Source: Massilia agilis
Lineage (GTDB): Bacteria > Pseudomonadota > Gammaproteobacteria > Burkholderiales > Burkholderiaceae_D
Reading direction: 5' to 3'
Assembly (NCBI RefSeq): GCF_024756255.1
Contig: NZ_JANUHB010000002.1
Coordinates: forward strand, 558,001 to 622,000
Length of the DNA: 64,000 nt
A model generated the notes under the pieces. The model saw only the letters and a program-made list of their open reading frames with translations. It was not told the origin of the DNA and ran no database searches. Position 1 is the stretch's first letter; every line of letters starts with the position of its first letter. A program made the position numbers and the translations under genes. Below are positions 26,376 through 38,602 of the stretch, one piece after another.

Positions 26376-27242
26376 TCAGTGGCTGCGCGGGCGCCCGGTC
26401 TTCAGTTGCGGCAGGCTCGAGAGCACGCTTTGCAGCGTCGCCAGGTCGATCTGGCTGATGAGGGCAACGCCGATCCGCAGCAGCTCGCTCTTCTTGATTT
26501 CGAAGCCGGCCTTGAGGCACGCCTGCTTGACCTGCGCGAGCACCGCGTATTCGCGCTCCGGCATGGTGAAGCTGTCGCGCACCAGGCGCTGCTTTTCGTT
26601 GGCGCCCGCTTCGCCGTCGCCGGCTGTCCGGCGCACCAGCGGACGCGTGGCGGCAACGCCCGCGGACTTGGCGGCGGTTGCCCGACCCGGCGCGCGCGCG
26701 CCTTTTGCGGCGGGCTTGACCGCGCCTGCTGCCGGCTGTTTGGCTGCCGGTTTGGACGCCGATTTTGCTGCCGGTTTTGCTGCCGGTTTTGCTGCCGGTT
26801 TCGCGGCGGGTTTCGCCAGCTTGGCAGCCACCGCCGGCTTGGCAGCCCGTTTTGCGGCGCCAGGCTTGACGGCCGGTTTGGCTGCGCCGGTTTTTGCAGC
26901 GGGCTTGGCCACGCCTGCCTTGGCAGCCGGCTTGACGGCGCTGGCCTTGGCTGCCGGTTTTACCGCGCCCGATTTGGCGGCCGGCTTTGCCGCGGCAGCC
27001 TTGGCGGCGGACTTGTCGGTCCCCTGGGCTGCTCGCTTTGCCGGCTTGGTGACGGCGCCCTTTTTGGCGCCGGCCGTGCTGTTGACTGTGCTGGTGGCGC
27101 TGCCAGCGGCGCGTTTTGCGCCTGCGGCGGGTGCTGCCTTGCTTGCGCGTTTGGCCGGCGCTGTTGCGAGCGCCTCGTCCGCCGATGCAACTTTTGCCGC
27201 GTTTTTCTTAGCCGCGGCTTTGGCGGGTGCTTTCTGGGCCAT
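26376..27242 (-). CDS. histone H1/AlgP-like KPAA-repeat protein with a C-terminal folded domain
   Basis: A 288-residue, very basic protein. Residues about 1-200 are Lys/Ala/Pro-rich with many KPAAK units, like AlgP/H1-type proteins that bind DNA non-specifically. Unlike simple AlgP proteins it ends in a non-repetitive domain (about 205-288): EKQRLVRDSFTMPEREYAVL, then KQACLKAGFEIKKSELLRIG and a helix ending before the basic tail. This resembles a small helical DNA-binding or dimerisation unit. The start was chosen at MAQK because GGAG lies six bases upstream. A nucleoid role is inferred from composition. Confidence 0.8.
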   Translation of the reverse strand: MAQKAPAKAAAKKNAAKVASADEALATAPAKRASKAAPAAGAKRAAGSATSTVNSTAGAKKGAVTKPAKRAAQGTDKSAAKAAAAKPAAKSGAVKPAAKASAVKPAAKAGVAKPAAKTGAAKPAVKPGAAKRAAKPAVAAKLAKPAAKPAAKPAAKPAAKSASKPAAKQPAAGAVKPAAKGARAPGRATAAKSAGVAATRPLVRRTAGDGEAGANEKQRLVRDSFTMPEREYAVLAQVKQACLKAGFEIKKSELLRIGVALISQIDLATLQSVLSSLPQLKTGRPRSH

Positions 27243-27357
27243 CGAATACTCCATTGTTTAACGATTTAAACAATATATACGATTTGCCCATGTTCCGGTA
27301 GGCGCAACAGCGGCGGGACACGAGCTGCATCAACAGATGCGCGCGTGCCGCCGGCCG

Positions 27358-30404
<3,047 letters not shown>

Positions 30405-30408
<4 letters not shown>

Positions 30409-31178
30409 CGCCATTCCGGCTCCACTTTGCTCGCCTCGAGCCGGGCGTAGCCGGGACTGGTGCGCACCGCCCCGACCTCGTTCCACAACCGGCTGGCCAG
30501 CTGCGGGTCGCGCGCGAGCGTGGCGTGCGAGAGCATCAGGTAGTAGTCCTGCTGCAGCAGCGGCACCGGCAGCACCTCGAGCTGGGCGCTGAACGGACCG
30601 TGCGCGAGGCGCTGGGCGTCGGCCGCGCCGAATGCAGCCGCGGCCAGCCGTCCGGCCGCCAGCTTCTGCGCCAGCTCCTCAGGCTGCTGGCTGCCCTCGT
30701 CCGTGGGCACGCCTTGGGAACGCAGGAACTCGCCCACCGAATAGCCGAGCTGGAAGCCGATCTTGCCGTCCACGTGGTGGAAGGCCTTGCCGTCCCAGTC
30801 GATCGCGCTGCCGCGGCGCCGCACCAGCATGTAGCCGCCCACGTTCATGCGCTTGGCGCGGTCCGGGTGCGCGCCGCCGGGATAGGCCCCCACCGCCAGC
30901 CGCGCCGGGTAGAAGCTGACCGCAATGCCGCCGTCCACCGCGTTGGCCTTGATCGCCTCGAGGCAGCGCTTCCACGGCATGCCGCGGTAATCGAATTGCA
31001 CGCCGGTGCGCTGCGACACCTCGCGCAGCAGCTCGAAATTCAGGCCCTGGCCATCGAGCGTACGCCAGGGCAGCACCTCGCGCCGCTCGTAGCACAGGGT
31101 GAGCGTGCCGGCGGCAGTCGCCGGAGCACTGCCAAAAACGCAGCTTGCAGCGATCACGAGGAAAATGAGACGACGCAT
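30405..31178 (-). CDS. periplasmic solute-binding-like protein, paralogue A
   Basis: A 257-residue secreted protein with a signal peptide (about residues 1-23, ending PATAAG) and a family 3-type bacterial solute-binding fold (LTLCYERREVLPWRTLDGQGLNFELL, RGMPWKRCLEAIKANAVDGGIAVSF). It is closely similar along its whole length to the next gene upstream. There is no ABC permease or ATPase nearby. The ATGA overlap with the hybrid kinase suggests it senses a small molecule for that kinase rather than feeding a transporter. Ligand unknown. Confidence 0.85.
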
Positions 31179-31253
31179 GAGGCGGGATGAGCAAGGAAAT
31201 GTCAAGAAATAAACTCTTAGTATGCCATTTCCCAGAAGCAAAAAACAGCGGAA

Positions 31254-32048
31254 TCAGTGCTTACCGCGCATTACCGCGTCGATTGCCGCTTTATTGCGAC
31301 GGAGATACGCGGGACTGGCATGCACCACGCCAACCGCGTCCCACACGCGGTTGGCCAGCCGCGGGTCGCGCTCCACCAGCGCGTGCGACAGCACCAAGTA
31401 GTAGTCCTGCTGCAGCAGCGGCACCGGCAGCACTTCGAGCTGCTGCGCGAACGGGCCATGCCGCACACGCTCGGCATCGGCGCCACCGAACGCGGCCGCG
31501 GCGATGCGGCCGCTGACCAGCTTTTGCGCCAGCTCATCGGCCTGCTGGCTGCCCTCGTCGATGGCGACATTGCGGCTCTTCAGGAACTCGCCGATCGAAT
31601 AGCCGAGCTGGACCCCGATGCGCCCGTCCACATGGCGCAGCTCCTTGCCGTCCCAGTCGATCGGGCTGCCGCGGCGACGCACCAGCATGTAGCCGTCGCC
31701 GTTCATGCGCTTGCTGTGGTCGGGCGATGCCCCGCCCGGAAACACGCCGATCTCCTCGCGCCCGGGGTTGTAGCTGACCGAAAACGCGCCATCGACCGTG
31801 TTGGCCTTGAGCTCCTCCAGGCAACGCTTCCAGGGCATGCCGCGGTACACGAAGGTGACCCCGGTGCGGCGCGCGACCTCGTCGAGCAACTCGAAATTCA
31901 GGCCGTGGTGGTCGACCGTGCGCCAGGGCAGCACGTCGCGCCGCTCGAAGCACAGGGTGAGCGTCGGCCCGGCCGCCTGCGCGCGTCCGGCCAGCACGCA
32001 GCCGGCGGCCAGCAGCGGCAGCAGCAGGCGCCGCAGTGCCGCGCTCAT
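31254..32048 (-). CDS. periplasmic solute-binding-like protein, paralogue B
   Basis: A 264-residue paralogue of the preceding entry, with signal peptide MSAALRRLLLPLLAAGCVLAGRAQA-type. The residue before the cut is not followed by Cys, so it is probably soluble periplasmic. Shared blocks include RGMPWKRCLEELKAN, GYMLVRRRGSPIDWDGKEL, LGYSIGEFL and LPVPLLQQDYYLVLSHA. The ATG overlaps the stop of the GGDEF-like gene by 4 bases. 75 bases separate it from paralogue A. A tandem duplication in which each copy is coupled to a different signalling protein is the likely origin. Confidence 0.85.
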   Translation of the reverse strand: MSAALRRLLLPLLAAGCVLAGRAQAAGPTLTLCFERRDVLPWRTVDHHGLNFELLDEVARRTGVTFVYRGMPWKRCLEELKANTVDGAFSVSYNPGREEIGVFPGGASPDHSKRMNGDGYMLVRRRGSPIDWDGKELRHVDGRIGVQLGYSIGEFLKSRNVAIDEGSQQADELAQKLVSGRIAAAAFGGADAERVRHGPFAQQLEVLPVPLLQQDYYLVLSHALVERDPRLANRVWDAVGVVHASPAYLRRNKAAIDAVMRGKH

Positions 32049-33208
32049 GCTTCCTCCACCGCGCTTGCCGGCGCCGCCTGCGCCACGCGATTGCGGCCCA
32101 GCTCTTTGGCGCTGCGCAGCGCCCCGTCGGCGCGCTGGAACAGCGTGACGGTGCTGTCGTCGGGGCGGATGGTGGTCACGCCGAAGCTGGCCGTCATCGC
32201 GATCAGCGCGCGCTCGGTCTTGCAGGGGTGCGCTTCGAGCGCCGCGCGCATGCGCTCGGCCACCAGCGCCGCCTCGTCCAGGTTGGTGCGCGGCAGCAGG
32301 ATCGCGAACTGGCCGCCCACCAGGCGCCCCAGCTGGTCGCTGTCGCGCAGCTGGCGTTTGCACACCTCGGCCACGTGGCGCAGCACCACGTCGCCGGCGG
32401 TGTGGCCGTAGCCGTCGTTGATGCGTTTGAACTGGTCCAGGTCGAGCGTGACCAGCGCGGTGGCCATGCCCGGCCGCCGCGCCAGCGCCATCCACGGCGC
32501 CAGCAGGTTGAAGAAACCGCGCCGGTTCGGCACGTCGGTGACCGGGTCTGCGACCTGCAGCCGCGCCAGCTCGGCCTGCAGCCGTTCGCTCGCGAGCAGC
32601 AGCATGCCGAACGCGTACAGCAGCATCAAGAGATAGAACGCAGCGGTGGAACACTGGCGCAGCACCGGGTTGGACCACCACGCCCAGCCGCCGGGCGCGG
32701 CCAGCACCAGCACGCCGCGCGCGGCCACCGCCAGCGCCAGCACGATCCCGGCCACGGCCAGGAAGCGCTGCAGCATGCGCGCGCCGCGCCAGCCGCTGGC
32801 CAGCGCCACGCCGGCGCACAGGTAAAAGCCGCCCAGCACCAGCGACGCGGCGAGCGCGCGCAGCGCCGATTCGTCCACCATGTAGCAGGCCAGGAATACC
32901 GCCACCGCCAGCGCCAGCGCGACGAACACCGGGCGCCGCCAGGCGCTTTTGCCGGCCAGTTCCCAGAACGCGCCGGCCTCCAGCGCCACGCCGGCGAACA
33001 GCAGCGCGTAGCCAAGCGGCAGCGCCAGCGGCTCGGGCAGCACGTTCGAGGCCGACAGCGCCAGCAGCAGCCAGGCGCCGGCCTGGCACTGGCGCGACAG
33101 GCCCCATACGCCGAGCGCGGCCGGGCGCGCGGCGCCATAATCGAAGAAGAACAGTGCGGCGCACAGGGCAAGGTTGCCCAGCGCCAGGACCATTGCGGTG
33201 GAATCCAT
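32045..33208 (-). CDS. membrane protein with degenerate GGDEF domain (VGGQF) and retained I-site
   Basis: A 387-residue protein with about seven to eight membrane helices (residues 5-205) and a C-terminal GGDEF-like domain (about 215-375). The catalytic signature reads VGGQF (297-301) instead of GGDEF, losing the metal-binding acid pair. RDSD (288-291) remains in exact I-site position. DLDQFKRINDGYGH is otherwise normal. Known enzymatically dead GGDEF domains can act as c-di-GMP receptors through the I-site; that role is inferred here. AAGGA precedes the ATG; the 3' end couples to paralogue B. Confidence 0.88.
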   Translation of the reverse strand: MDSTAMVLALGNLALCAALFFFDYGAARPAALGVWGLSRQCQAGAWLLLALSASNVLPEPLALPLGYALLFAGVALEAGAFWELAGKSAWRRPVFVALALAVAVFLACYMVDESALRALAASLVLGGFYLCAGVALASGWRGARMLQRFLAVAGIVLALAVAARGVLVLAAPGGWAWWSNPVLRQCSTAAFYLLMLLYAFGMLLLASERLQAELARLQVADPVTDVPNRRGFFNLLAPWMALARRPGMATALVTLDLDQFKRINDGYGHTAGDVVLRHVAEVCKRQLRDSDQLGRLVGGQFAILLPRTNLDEAALVAERMRAALEAHPCKTERALIAMTASFGVTTIRPDDSTVTLFQRADGALRSAKELGRNRVAQAAPASAVEEA

Positions 33209-33217
33209 CGGCTGTCC

Positions 33218-33493
33218 TTAAAACTCGTGTTCGACACTGGTGGAGCCGTCGCCCACCTTGCTGGCCCAGGCGCTTGCCCAGTAGGCCTTCTCGGCATCGG
33301 TCGGGGCGTCGTGCCAGAACACGATCAGCGTCCCCTTGTGGTCGTGCAGCTGGGTGACCTTGTCCACGAAGGCGGCGCAGCCATCCTGGTCGGCCAGCGC
33401 CAGGGCGTAGCCGTACACCCGGTTCAGCCGCTCGATGCGGTCCGGCTCGGTCTGGCTGTTCGTCGCCGAAATCGTGGGGTGGTCCAGGAACAT
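33218..33493 (-). CDS. small conserved-looking protein, unknown
   Basis: A 91-residue protein with no signal peptide or membrane helix. It contains YALALADQDGCAAFVDKVTQLHDHKGTLIVFWHDAP and DAEKAYWASAWASKVGD, a pattern suggesting an alternating helix/strand fold. GGAGG lies before the ATG. It ends nine bases before the degenerate GGDEF gene and probably opens that operon. No family recognised. Confidence 0.65.
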   Translation of the reverse strand: MFLDHPTISATNSQTEPDRIERLNRVYGYALALADQDGCAAFVDKVTQLHDHKGTLIVFWHDAPTDAEKAYWASAWASKVGDGSTSVEHEF

Positions 33494-33591
33494 GGGAATT
33501 GCCTCCGTGTGGGCTGCGGCGGCCAGCTTATCAGAAACTTATGCTCGGCAACAAGCAGCCGGCCGGGGGCCATTCGCATATACTGCCGGGC

Positions 33592-34374
33592 ATGCCCAGC
33601 CCTTCCCGCCCACCCGCCGCCGAGCCTGCCCCGGATCACGCCGCGCCGCTGGTGCGCACCATCGACGGGCGGCGCACGCTGGAGTTCCGGCCCGGCGACG
33701 TGCAGAGCGAAATGCTGCTGTGCCGGCCGGACGCGCTGGTGCTGGCCTACGCGCGCGCCATGATGTGCTTTGCGCTGTTCGTGCCGCGCCCGCGCCACAT
33801 CGTCATGGTCGGCCTGGGGGGCGGCTCGCTGGCCAAGTTCTGCTACCGCCACCTGCCCGGCGCGCGCATCACCGTGATCGAGCTGCGCGCGGACGTGATC
33901 GCCCTGCGCGAGCAGTTCCGGGTGCCGCCCGACGACGCCCGGTTCACCGTGGTGCAGGCCGACGCCGCCGCTTACCTGGCGCGCCTGCGCGGCAGCGCCG
34001 ACGTACTGCTGCTGGACGGCTTCGACCGCGACGGCCTGCCGGCGTCGCTCGGCAGCGCGCGCTTTTACGCCGACTGCCGCGAGGCGCTGCGGCCGGGCGG
34101 CGTTGCCGTTGCCAATATATTCAGCTACGACCCGGCGCGGGGCGCCATGCTGGCCCGCCTGCGCCAGGCGTTCGGCGGCAAGGTGTGCTGGTTCGACGGC
34201 GTGGCCGGGAACAACCACATCTTCTTTGCCTTGAAAGGCGGGGACGGCGCCGCAAGCGCACGGGCGGCGCGCCGCTTCGCATGGGTCGGCCAGGGCCGCG
34301 GCCTGGGCGCGCGCTGGCTCAACTGGCTGCTGGCGCGACTGCTGGTGGTGTGGCTCGCGCATCGTCCAGACTGA
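33592..34374 (+). CDS. spermidine synthase-like SAM-dependent methyltransferase-fold protein
   Basis: A 260-residue Rossmann-fold protein related to spermidine synthase/spermine synthase-like proteins. Motif I is HIVMVGLGGGSLAKFCYRHLPG, the acidic strand end is ITVIELRADVIALRE, and VLLLDGFDRDGLP follows, all in spermidine synthase order. It lacks the full aminopropyltransferase N-terminal domain, so polyamine synthesis is uncertain. Two starts are possible; the ATG at 33592 is preceded by TATACT at promoter-like distance. It is divergent from the 33218 operon. Confidence 0.8.
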   Translation: MPSPSRPPAAEPAPDHAAPLVRTIDGRRTLEFRPGDVQSEMLLCRPDALVLAYARAMMCFALFVPRPRHIVMVGLGGGSLAKFCYRHLPGARITVIELRADVIALREQFRVPPDDARFTVVQADAAAYLARLRGSADVLLLDGFDRDGLPASLGSARFYADCREALRPGGVAVANIFSYDPARGAMLARLRQAFGGKVCWFDGVAGNNHIFFALKGGDGAASARAARRFAWVGQGRGLGARWLNWLLARLLVVWLAHRPD

Positions 34375-34490
34375 ACCTGGAACACGATTGCCGCAATTCG
34401 TTTGCCCAAGCGGCCGATTTTGTGACAAACTGGCGCGAGTAGTGCCCACCGGCAACGAACAAACTTTTCTACAATGCGCCTGATCGCCCG

Positions 34491-37334
34491 ATGCCCCGTC
34501 CACAGCCTTTCAAACTGACCCTAGCGGCCAGCCTGACACTGGGCACGGGATTGGCGGCGTCGGCCGCGCTGTTCATGGCTGCCGTCCATCTGGAGTACGA
34601 CAACCAGGCGTTCGCATTCGAGCAGCGCGCGGCGCAGCGCGTGGCCGCGGTGCGCCAGGGCCTGAACGACGCGGTCGAAGTGCTGACCGCGGCCAACCAG
34701 CTGTTCTCCACCGTGCGCCCGGTCACGCGCGAGCAGTTCCACGACTTCACCACCCCGCTGCTCAAGCGCCACCCGTTCATCCAGGCCTTCAATTATCACC
34801 GGCTGGTGAAGGACAGCGAGCGCGCCCGGGTCGAGGCCGAACTGCAGCGCGTGCGCCCCGGCACCGTGATCACCGAAAAACGCGGCGGCGTGCAGCGCAC
34901 GGCCCCGCGCCGGCCCGAGTACAGCATCGTCCACTACCTCGAACCGATGGCCGGCAACGAACCGGCGTTCGGCCTGGACGCGGGCGCGCATCCGCAGGTG
35001 CGCGAGGCGGTCGAGCGCGCGCGCGTGACCGGTGTGGCCGCCGCGAGCGACCTGGTGGAACTGGCGCAGGACACCCGGCGCCAGGCCAGCTTCGAACTGG
35101 TGATGCCGGTGTTCGCCGCCGACGGCAGCCTGGCGGGCGACACCGCCGCGATCATCCGCGGGCCCGAGCTGGTGCGCACCATCCTGGCGACGTCCGGCCT
35201 GCTCGACGAGCGCAACGTGGAGCTGGCGGTGTACGCCGGCCCGCAGGCCGACCCCGCGCGGCTGATGTTCTCGACCGCCGCGCCGGGCGCGCCCGTCCCG
35301 CAGGACAAGCTGGCGGCGTGGCTCGCTCCCGGCTACAGCACGCGCCTCGATCGCAGCTTCATCGTCGCCGGCCGCCACTGGCTGGTCGAGGCGACCGCCA
35401 CGCCGCGCCCGTTCCTGCCGGACCACCTCGGCTCGGTCTCGATGCTGGTGGGCGGCGTGCTGTTCACCGTCTTGATGACGGCGTTCGTGCACCTGACCAG
35501 CGAGCGCGCGCGGCGCGTGCAGCAGCTGGTGCGCGAGCGCACCGCGGACCTCAAGCGCAGCAACCAGCGCCTGGTCGATGACGTGCTGGCACGGCGCCGC
35601 ACCGAGCGCGCGCTGCAGCAAAGCGAGCAGCGCTTCCGCCAGCTGGTGGCCATGTCGTCCGACTGGTACTGGGAGCAGGACGCGGCCTGCCGCTTCACCA
35701 GCATCACCGGCGACTTCAGCACCAAGGCCGGCATCGCGGTCGAGCGCCTGCTCGGCAAGACCCGCTGGGAGTGCGTGCCGGACCTGGACCAGACCGACGA
35801 GGGGCGCGCCCACATCACCCGCGTCAAGGCGCACGAGCCGTTCCAGAACTTCGAGTACCAGATCAGGGACGACAACGGCGACACCCGCTGGTTCAGCATC
35901 AACGGCACCCCGCTGTTCGACGATACCGGCGCCTTTGCCGGCTACCGCGGCACCGGCAGCGACATCACCGCCCGCAAGCTCACGGAACAGCGCGTGTACC
36001 ACGTGGCCCAGCACGACGTGCTGACCGGCCTGCCCAACCGTTCGCTGCTGCAGGACCGGCTGGGCCAGGCAGTGGCCTACGCCACCCGCAGCGGCTATCC
36101 GGTGTGGGTGATGATGATCGACCTGGACCGCTTCAAGTACGTCAACGACAGCATGGGCCACAAGGCCGGCGACGTGCTGCTGGTGACGGTGGCCGCGCGC
36201 CTGCGCGGCGCGCTGCGCGACACCGACACGGTGGCGCGGCTGTCGGGCGACGAGTTCGTGGTGATCCTGTCCGAGCACGCGGGCGAGCCGCTCACGCACG
36301 ACATCGTGCAGCGCGTGATGGAGTCGGTGGCGCGCCCGGTCATCCTGGGCACCAAGGAGTTCATGGTCACCTGCAGCATCGGCGTGGCCGTGTACCCGAG
36401 CGAGGGTACGCCGGCCGACAGCCTGATCGAACATGCCGACATCGCGATGTACCGCGCCAAGAAGCTCGGCCGCAACAACTACCAGTTCTACACCCCGGCG
36501 ATGAACGAGGAATCGCTGGAGCGGGTGCGCATCGAGACAGCGCTGCGCAACGCGCTCGAGCGCGACGAGTTCGTGCTGTACTACCAGCCGCAGGTGGACC
36601 TGTCCAGCGGCCAGATCGTGGGCATGGAGGCGCTGATCCGCTGGAACCACCCGGAGCTGGGCATGGTGCCCCCGGTGCGCTTCGTCGGCGTGGCCGAGGA
36701 GACTGGCCTGATCGTGCCGATCGGCGCCTGGGTGATGCGCACCGCCGCGGCCCAGAACAAGGCCTGGCAGGACGCGGGCCTGGGCAGGTTGCGGGTCGCG
36801 GTGAACCTGTCGGCGCGCCAGTTCGGCGACCCGGAACTGATCCGCGGGATCGAGGCGGCGCTGGCCGACACCGGCCTGGATCCGGAGTGCCTGGAGATCG
36901 AACTGACCGAAAGCCTGTTCATGAGCGACGTGACGCCGGCGGTGGACCTGCTGCACCGGATGAAGGCGCTGGGCGTGAAGCTGTCGATCGACGATTTCGG
37001 CACCGGCTATTCGAGCCTGTCCTACCTGTCGCGCTTCCCGATCGACGTGCTCAAGATCGACCGCTCGTTCGTGGCCGACATCACCGACGACGCCAACGAC
37101 GCGGCGATCGTCAGCTCGATCATCGCGCTGGCGCACAACCTGAAGCTGTCGGTGATCGCGGAAGGCGTGGAAACCGCCGAGCAGCTGCACTACCTGAGCA
37201 GCCAGGGCTGCGACGAGATGCAGGGCTACTTCTTCAGCCGCCCACTGCCGGCTGCCGACTTCGAGCAGATGCTGCGCGAGCAGCGCAGCCTGCCGCCGGT
37301 GATGTCGCTGGCGGACGAAACCGCCTTCGTCTGA
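34491..37334 (+). CDS. CHASE-PAS-GGDEF-EAL membrane protein
   Basis: A 947-residue c-di-GMP protein. An N-terminal helix (about residues 10-32), a periplasmic CHASE-type sensor (about 45-300, with RVKDSERARVEAELQ-like texture) and a second helix (about 315-335) precede a coiled coil and PAS domain (380-500). The GGDEF motif is SGDEF (585-589) with I-site RDTD (576-579). The EAL domain keeps MEALIRW (712-718), DDFGTGYSSLSYL and KIDRSF. SGDEF variants can be active, so dual function is possible; phosphodiesterase activity is the safer call. It stands as a single transcription unit. Confidence 0.92.
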   Translation: MPRPQPFKLTLAASLTLGTGLAASAALFMAAVHLEYDNQAFAFEQRAAQRVAAVRQGLNDAVEVLTAANQLFSTVRPVTREQFHDFTTPLLKRHPFIQAFNYHRLVKDSERARVEAELQRVRPGTVITEKRGGVQRTAPRRPEYSIVHYLEPMAGNEPAFGLDAGAHPQVREAVERARVTGVAAASDLVELAQDTRRQASFELVMPVFAADGSLAGDTAAIIRGPELVRTILATSGLLDERNVELAVYAGPQADPARLMFSTAAPGAPVPQDKLAAWLAPGYSTRLDRSFIVAGRHWLVEATATPRPFLPDHLGSVSMLVGGVLFTVLMTAFVHLTSERARRVQQLVRERTADLKRSNQRLVDDVLARRRTERALQQSEQRFRQLVAMSSDWYWEQDAACRFTSITGDFSTKAGIAVERLLGKTRWECVPDLDQTDEGRAHITRVKAHEPFQNFEYQIRDDNGDTRWFSINGTPLFDDTGAFAGYRGTGSDITARKLTEQRVYHVAQHDVLTGLPNRSLLQDRLGQAVAYATRSGYPVWVMMIDLDRFKYVNDSMGHKAGDVLLVTVAARLRGALRDTDTVARLSGDEFVVILSEHAGEPLTHDIVQRVMESVARPVILGTKEFMVTCSIGVAVYPSEGTPADSLIEHADIAMYRAKKLGRNNYQFYTPAMNEESLERVRIETALRNALERDEFVLYYQPQVDLSSGQIVGMEALIRWNHPELGMVPPVRFVGVAEETGLIVPIGAWVMRTAAAQNKAWQDAGLGRLRVAVNLSARQFGDPELIRGIEAALADTGLDPECLEIELTESLFMSDVTPAVDLLHRMKALGVKLSIDDFGTGYSSLSYLSRFPIDVLKIDRSFVADITDDANDAAIVSSIIALAHNLKLSVIAEGVETAEQLHYLSSQGCDEMQGYFFSRPLPAADFEQMLREQRSLPPVMSLADETAFV

Positions 37335-37408
37335 GCGCCGCGTTGTGTGGCCAATCCGGCAAGATTGGCCTACAATGACAAATATCTATTTGGCAATTGA
37401 GGTTCGGA

Positions 37409-37630
37409 ATGTCCACCACCGATATTGACCTGACTGCGGTCGAACCGGGCCAGCGGCTGCAGCGCACCGACCTGCGCACGCGCGACCTGATCAACCAGGC
37501 GATCGCCTCGATCCCGACGCTCGGGGTGCAGAAAGCGGCCGCCTTCCTGGCGACCATGAACGTGCCGCCGGAAATCGCCGTGCGCTGCCTGCTGCAGCCG
37601 CACAAGCGCCGCCCGCCCAGCCACGGCTAG
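37409..37630 (+). CDS. small protein, unknown
   Basis: A 73-residue protein: an acidic N-terminus, then RTRDLINQAIASIPTLGVQKAAAFLATMNVPPEIAVRCLL and a basic end. The middle may form a helical pair. GAGG precedes the ATG by suitable distance. Its stop overlaps the stop of the convergent next gene (CTAG). No family recognised; similar short proteins occur in relatives only as far as I can recall, without a function. Confidence 0.6.
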   Translation: MSTTDIDLTAVEPGQRLQRTDLRTRDLINQAIASIPTLGVQKAAAFLATMNVPPEIAVRCLLQPHKRRPPSHG

Positions 37631-37998
37631 CGCGCGCCGTGCTGGCCGGCGATGTCGGCCAGCGATTCGCGGCCCTTGTCGGTGAGCGTGAAGCCACCCT
37701 CTTCGCGCACGGCAATGTGCGACTTACGGCCGAGAAAATGGACGACGTCGGCGTCGAGCGGCGCCAACGGGTCGGCCTGCAGTGCCTGCAGCGCCGCGAT
37801 GCAGCGGCGCAGGAACAATTCCTGCGTGCCCTTGTCGGTCAGCGCGACACTGCCGTTGCGCGCGTACTGGATCAGCTTGAGCCCGGCCAGTTTCTTGGCG
37901 TTACGGCCGACACAGGCGTTGTAACGGTCGGTGCGCGCGCCGCGCCGGATGAATTCGAGCGCGTCGAGTTCGTCGATGGTCAGTTGTTGGTCTTTCAT
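37627..37998 (-). CDS. small protein with two LTDKG winged-helix-like repeats
   Basis: A 123-residue cytoplasmic protein. Two similar segments, NGSVALTDKGTQELFLRR and EGGFTLTDKGRESLADI, each follow a helical stretch; the pattern of a strand pair ending LTDKG is typical of the wing in small winged-helix domains. The first half has DELDALEFIRRGARTDRYNACVGRNAKKL. It may bind DNA or another protein. AAAGGCGG precedes the ATG. It converges on the previous gene with overlapping stops. Confidence 0.65.
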   Translation of the reverse strand: MKDQQLTIDELDALEFIRRGARTDRYNACVGRNAKKLAGLKLIQYARNGSVALTDKGTQELFLRRCIAALQALQADPLAPLDADVVHFLGRKSHIAVREEGGFTLTDKGRESLADIAGQHGAR

Positions 37999-38063
37999 TG
38001 CCGCCTTTTCTTCGCAAGGGCGACATCGTACCTGCCCCGCCGCCCGGCGGCAACCACTGGAGC

Positions 38064-38204
38064 TTAGTGCCAGCCGTGCAACCCGGCCCAGGTCAGCAAT
38101 CCCGCTGCAAGCACGCCGCAGACCATCGCAACTTGCCAACGACGCGAGCCCAGGAACGAGCTGCGGCCGAGGTAGATTTTATTGTGCAGGGAATTGCCCA
38201 TCAT
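38064..38204 (-). CDS. very small single-pass membrane protein
   Basis: A 46-residue product: a short polar N-terminus, a basic stretch (GRSSFLGSRRW) and a hydrophobic helix VAMVCGVLAAGLLTWAGL near the C-terminus. GGAG sits four bases before the first of two adjacent ATGs. Small size makes this uncertain, but the ribosome site and helix argue for a real gene. The 38205-38390 gap upstream shows no further gene. Confidence 0.5.
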   Translation of the reverse strand: MMGNSLHNKIYLGRSSFLGSRRWQVAMVCGVLAAGLLTWAGLHGWH

Positions 38205-38390
38205 GTGTCTCCAAGGTGAAGCTGATACTGACTTATAAGTCATTCTATGCATCAAACGATGACGCACTTGTGACGGTTGACACCATCGGCAACTTCTGTA
38301 GCCGATAAGCAACACCTGGACTATTGCGCGCCAATCGCCGCCACGGTGCTGCTAGGATGACCTTTATTCATTACGCATTTGGAGCGCAAC

Positions 38391-38597
38391 ATGGCACGTC
38401 CCCATTCCACCGACCCCGCCCACAAGGGCCGCCCCTACCTCGAGGAACCCGACATCGGCAGCGGCGAGAAAACCCCGGCCCAGGAAGAGACCGAGGAAAT
38501 GATCCGCCAGATCCCGCCGCTGCCGAGCCGCCAGCACGGCGACCACGGCAACCACCACGGCGGCCAGCCGCACGAGCCGCAGCGCGGCAAGCGCTGA
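38391..38597 (+). CDS. small hydrophilic His/Pro-rich protein
   Basis: A 68-residue product with no hydrophobic segment. It is acidic in the middle (GSGEKTPAQEETEEMI) and His/Gly/Gln-rich at the end (RQHGDHGNHHGGQPHEPQ). GGAG lies seven bases before the ATG. It converges on the next small gene with a five-base gap. Likely intrinsically disordered; function unknown. Confidence 0.55.
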   Translation: MARPHSTDPAHKGRPYLEEPDIGSGEKTPAQEETEEMIRQIPPLPSRQHGDHGNHHGGQPHEPQRGKR

Positions 38598-38602
38598 GCG
38601 CC

